Below, piece by piece: positions 13,346 to 15,714 of a stretch of DNA of 15,714 bases. How positions within the stretch are numbered: the stretch's first letter is position 1; each line of letters begins with the position of its first letter. This DNA is from Deltaproteobacteria bacterium RIFCSPHIGHO2_12_FULL_43_9. GTDB taxonomy: Bacteria > Bdellovibrionota > O2-12-FULL-43-9. The notes below the pieces were generated by a model. It did not search any database, was not told the origin of the DNA, and saw nothing but the letters and a program-made list of their open reading frames with translations. The DNA is taken from positions 47,558 through 63,271 of the forward strand of contig MGRR01000102.1 of NCBI GenBank assembly GCA_001798265.1, read 5' to 3'. A program made the position numbers and the translations under genes.

Positions 13346-14911
13346 TTATTGCTTCTCTGTTGTTTCAAAAGATTTTGCCTGATTTATCAATCCCTCAGCC
13401 TTCTTTGGGGTCAAACCACATTTCTCCGCCAGCTCTTCAACCGAAGAGTTCGCAATCGATTGAATATCAGGAAACCCAGCATCCCTTAGCTTAGCCGCCG
13501 TCTTCTCTCCAACACCATCAAGTTTTGTAATATCCTCCGCATCTACTGCAGTAGATGGACTGGATTCCGGAACAGTAGATTCCTGAACCTCTGTTGTTTC
13601 AGTCACTACGACAGCCGGTTCATCTACAGTGGGCGCGACTTTAGCTATCTCTTCCGGCGGAGCTGGTGGTAGTAATGCAACCCTATTGGCTTCACCGATG
13701 ATACGCTCCACATTCTCCATCGATGTAAAGCCTGGAACTTTTAAAAGCTCTTCAGGTAATGTGTTGGCTAGTTCACTAACCTTTGAATAACCATGCTGAT
13801 AAAGAGAAAGCGCCATTGTGTCTGTTACCCCTGGAACCTTTGTCAGTGTCTTTATCGCAATATCCTGTCTCTCCCTGACCTTTGTTTCACTTACAATATC
13901 TATCTTCCATCCCGAAATCTGCGCTGCAAGCCTCACGTTCTGACCCCGTTTACCGATGGCCAGGGAGAGTTGATTATCTGGAACAATCACCTCCATCGAT
14001 TTATGCTCTTCATCCAACAAAACCTTCGCAACCTCCGCCGGCGCCAGAGCATTACAGACAAATCTCGCAGGCTCCTCAACCCATGGAATTATATCGATCT
14101 TCTCTCCCCTGAGCTCCGCCACAACATTCTGCACCCTCGATCCACGCATCCCCACACAAGCCCCAACAGGATCAACATCGCTATCCGTTGAATAGACGGC
14201 GATCTTCGCCCTGAAACCTGGATCACGGGCAGCAGCCTTAATGGTAACGATCCCCTCCAATACCTCAGGAACCTCAATCTCAAACAATTTCCTTAAAAAG
14301 TCGGGATGTGCCCGCGACAAAATAATCAGCGGACCGCGGCCAGATTGCTGAACATCGAGTAAAAACGCACTAACCCTGTCTCCAGCTCTATAAACCTCTG
14401 TCGGAATCTGCTCCCTTTTGGGCATAAAAGCCTCAGTTCGCCCGAGATCCACAACCAAATTCCCCCGCTCATACCGCCTTACGATACCATTGATAACCTC
14501 ACCCTTCCTCTGAACGAATTCACTATAGATGATATCCCTCTCAGCATCCCTGACCTTCTGAATAATAACCTGTTTTGCTGCCTGCGCCGCTATCCGGCCA
14601 AACCCGGTTGAATCGAGCTTTATTCCAATCTCATCCCCAACCTCAGCCTCCGGATCGTATTTGTGCGCATCCTTAATAGAGACCTCAAGATTCGGGTCCT
14701 GGACTTTATCGACGACGGTTCGGAACTCAAAGAGCTCTATCTCACCCATCTCCACGTTAAAATGAGCCTCAATCTCCTTCTCGATCCCGTAACGCTTCTT
14801 CGCAGCTGCAAGAAGCGCCGATTCAATCGCATCGATAATAATCTTTTTATCGATACCCTTATCTTTTCCCACCTGCTCGATTACACGAGATAAATCTACC
14901 TGCATCACCAT
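13346..14911 (-). CDS. nusA: Transcription termination/antitermination factor NusA
   Basis: A 521-residue protein that binds RNA polymerase at the RNA exit channel and affects pausing, intrinsic termination and rRNA antitermination. Domains: polymerase-binding NTD (about 1-125), S1 (134-200), KH1 (about 225-290, VGMRGSRV at 253-260), KH2 (about 300-345, IGKRGQNV at 319-326), then two helix-hairpin-helix regions (about 352-410 and 459-514, LDGVGEKTAAKLRDAGF) joined by a Pro/Glu/Val-rich linker. The ATG at 14911 has GGAG seven bases upstream; an in-frame ATG two codons later is a minor alternative. The gene sits between rimP and infB as in nearly all bacteria. Confidence 0.98.
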   Translation of the reverse strand: MVMQVDLSRVIEQVGKDKGIDKKIIIDAIESALLAAAKKRYGIEKEIEAHFNVEMGEIELFEFRTVVDKVQDPNLEVSIKDAHKYDPEAEVGDEIGIKLDSTGFGRIAAQAAKQVIIQKVRDAERDIIYSEFVQRKGEVINGIVRRYERGNLVVDLGRTEAFMPKREQIPTEVYRAGDRVSAFLLDVQQSGRGPLIILSRAHPDFLRKLFEIEVPEVLEGIVTIKAAARDPGFRAKIAVYSTDSDVDPVGACVGMRGSRVQNVVAELRGEKIDIIPWVEEPARFVCNALAPAEVAKVLLDEEHKSMEVIVPDNQLSLAIGKRGQNVRLAAQISGWKIDIVSETKVRERQDIAIKTLTKVPGVTDTMALSLYQHGYSKVSELANTLPEELLKVPGFTSMENVERIIGEANRVALLPPAPPEEIAKVAPTVDEPAVVVTETTEVQESTVPESSPSTAVDAEDITKLDGVGEKTAAKLRDAGFPDIQSIANSSVEELAEKCGLTPKKAEGLINQAKSFETTEKQ

Positions 14912-14930
14912 TTTATTTCTCCATTTATTC

Positions 14931-14956
14931 TGTCATCCCCGTGAAAACGGGGATCT
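14931..14956. repeat. Half palindromic repeat in the rimP-nusA gap
   Basis: TGTCATCCCCGTGAAAACGG followed by GGATCT makes one hairpin with an 8-bp stem (ATCCCCGT/ACGGGGAT) and a GAAA loop. It takes up half of the 51-base gap and ends just before the nusA ribosome site. It is a single-arm copy of the dispersed repeat family. Confidence 0.85.
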
Positions 14957-14962
14957 CTAAAA

Positions 14963-15445
14963 TCAATCATCCAGATTCGCCTTGCTTATAAGATTTTCAG
15001 GGATTGCCACCTCTCTCCCATCAACATCGGTCATCTTAACAACCCCATCCCCATAACCAGCCAATATTCCTCTATACTTCCTTTGGTTGTCATCTGGGGC
15101 ATTGGTTAACGAACTGTGTAAATTAATTAAAACCTTATGCCCCAAAAACCTTTCGAAATCCTTAGCCTTATTTAAGGGACGCTTAAAACCTGGTGAGGAA
15201 ACCTCAAGCGTATACTCACCCTCAATCACATCCTCCACATCCAACAGCACACCAACCTCTTTGCTAAATCTTGCACAATCATCGAGGGTCACGCCACCAG
15301 GCTTATCGATATAAATCCTTAGGTGCCCCGTTCTCCCACCCTGATTAAACTCCACCTGAACAATCTCAACAGAGTACTCAACAGCAATAGGTGCTATCAA
15401 CTCCTCAACCTGCGCTACAATTTGAGATTTATTAAAACCAAACAT
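14963..15445 (-). CDS. rimP: Ribosome maturation factor RimP
   Basis: A 160-residue protein of the normal RimP length. The N-terminal alpha/beta domain shows VEIVQVEFNQGG, HLRIYIDKPGGVTLDDCARFSKEVGVLLD and YTLEVSSPGFKRPL, the strongest family signature; the C-terminal SH3-like barrel spans about 90-155. RimP binds free 30S subunits early in assembly. It heads the operon with nusA and infB. The ATG at 15445 has only an imperfect ribosome site (GGATG seven bases upstream; AAGGG is directly adjacent). A promoter and a hairpin terminator lie within 120 bases upstream. Confidence 0.96.
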   Translation of the reverse strand: MFGFNKSQIVAQVEELIAPIAVEYSVEIVQVEFNQGGRTGHLRIYIDKPGGVTLDDCARFSKEVGVLLDVEDVIEGEYTLEVSSPGFKRPLNKAKDFERFLGHKVLINLHSSLTNAPDDNQRKYRGILAGYGDGVVKMTDVDGREVAIPENLISKANLDD

Positions 15446-15482
15446 CCCTTGTCATCCAGAAAAGCCACGACCCGCTCATAAT

Positions 15483-15508
15483 AAAAAAGTGGGCATCTGC
15501 CCACTTTT
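15483..15508 (-). terminator. Intrinsic terminator or leader attenuator upstream of rimP
   Basis: AAAAGTGGGCA and TGCCCACTTTT form a perfect 11-bp stem with a 2-base loop (15485-15508). On the minus strand it is followed by a T run (TTTTTTATT), the classic arrangement. It ends about 38 bases before the rimP ATG. A second perfect inverted repeat, TTTTAGT-5-ACTAAAA (15505-15523), overlaps its outer arm by four bases. Confidence 0.82.
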
Positions 15509-15534
15509 AGTTCAGGACTAAAAATGTTGTAATC

Positions 15535-15563
15535 CTAGTAACATAACGACACCCAATAAGCAA
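15535..15563 (-). promoter_or_regulatory. Candidate promoter of the rimP-nusA-infB operon
   Basis: On the minus strand TTGCTT (15563-15558) is followed after 17 bases by TACTAG (15540-15535), preceded by TGT as in an extended -10 box. Transcription would start near 15528 and run through the hairpin at 15508-15485 before rimP. The boxes are partial matches, so the call rests on spacing, the extended -10 and position. Confidence 0.42.
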
Positions 15564-15568
15564 CTTTT

Positions 15569-15627
15569 AGCAGAGCGTTTCATAAATTTTGGTGAGTCAT
15601 CCCGGCGCAAGCCGGGATCTCTTTCAC
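15569..15627. repeat. Palindromic repeat with the conserved AT-rich flank
   Basis: AGAGCGTTTCATAAATTTTG (15572-15591) is the inverted copy, at 19 of 20 bases, of 5920-5939. It is followed by GTGAGTCATCCCGGCGCAAG and CCGGGATCTC, a one-arm hairpin of the dispersed family. It starts six bases upstream of the candidate -35 box. Confidence 0.75.
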
Positions 15628-15714
15628 GTCATCCTGAGCCGAAGCAACGTCATCCTGAGCCGAAGCAACGTCATCCTGAGCCGAAGCAACGTCATCCTGA
15701 GCCGAAGCAACGTC
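15628..15714. repeat. Tandem array of 21-bp units, continuing past the window
   Basis: Four identical head-to-tail units (GTCATCCTGAGCCGAAG then CAAC) are followed by the first three bases of a fifth at the window edge. The unit's first 17 bases equal the start of the 28-bp arm of the palindrome at 5477. As with the 17-bp array upstream of pnp, the array directly adjoins a GTCAT palindromic repeat. Confidence 0.97.

Noticed and set aside
13345..13346. ylxR gene expected between nusA and infB
   Set aside because: Only 12 bases (13334-13345) separate the two genes; it is absent here.
15628..15714. CRISPR array at the right edge
   Set aside because: Contiguous identical 21-bp units without spacers.

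Overview
The window holds a conserved bacterial translation and RNA-maturation gene cluster on the minus strand. In transcription order it reads rimP, nusA, infB, rbfA, nrnA (DHH-family nanoRNase/pAp phosphatase), truB, then rpsO, pnp, an M16 processing-type peptidase and dut fused to DUF2914, with the start of a lytic transglycosylase running off the left edge. The tail rpsO-pnp-M16-dut and the presence of nrnA between rbfA and truB resemble Deltaproteobacteria/Desulfobacterota-type gene orders such as Geobacter. That is a synteny argument, not a taxonomic proof. No ylxR gene lies between nusA and infB.

From right to left: 15446-15714 carries a tandem 21-bp repeat array, a dispersed palindromic repeat, a candidate promoter and a strong hairpin terminator/attenuator ahead of rimP. 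From infB to truB the genes are joined by 4-base start/stop overlaps, so they are probably one translationally coupled operon. Between truB and rpsO, which would normally be neighbours, about 3.2 kb is inserted. It holds a Fic-family AMPylase gene with a C-terminal winged helix (plus strand) and a SEC-C zinc-motif/TPR protein gene (minus strand), converging on a small hairpin, with palindromic repeats crowded at both ends. The insert is flanked by a 48-49 bp direct repeat that is the 3' end of truB. One copy is the functional truB end; the other is a degenerate copy beside the rpsO promoter. This is the pattern left by an element that integrates at the 3' end of a host gene and restores it, although no integrase remains.

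The second half (5311 to 1) supplies ribosomal protein S15, polynucleotide phosphorylase with an Arg/Gly-rich tail, the M16 peptidase and dUTPase. The dUTPase reads without a stop through a signal-peptide-like segment into a DUF2914 domain.

The genome is rich in dispersed GTCAT-ended palindromic repeats. At least nine occur here, always between genes. In two places the leading arm of such a repeat has been amplified into a perfect tandem array (seven 17-bp units upstream of pnp; four 21-bp units and the start of a fifth at the right edge). No CRISPR, rRNA, tRNA or transposase gene was found. I see no clear new multi-gene system. The most original features are the truB-end insertion, the dut-DUF2914 fusion, the tandem amplification of repeat arms, and the triple TATTAACG operator ahead of fic.
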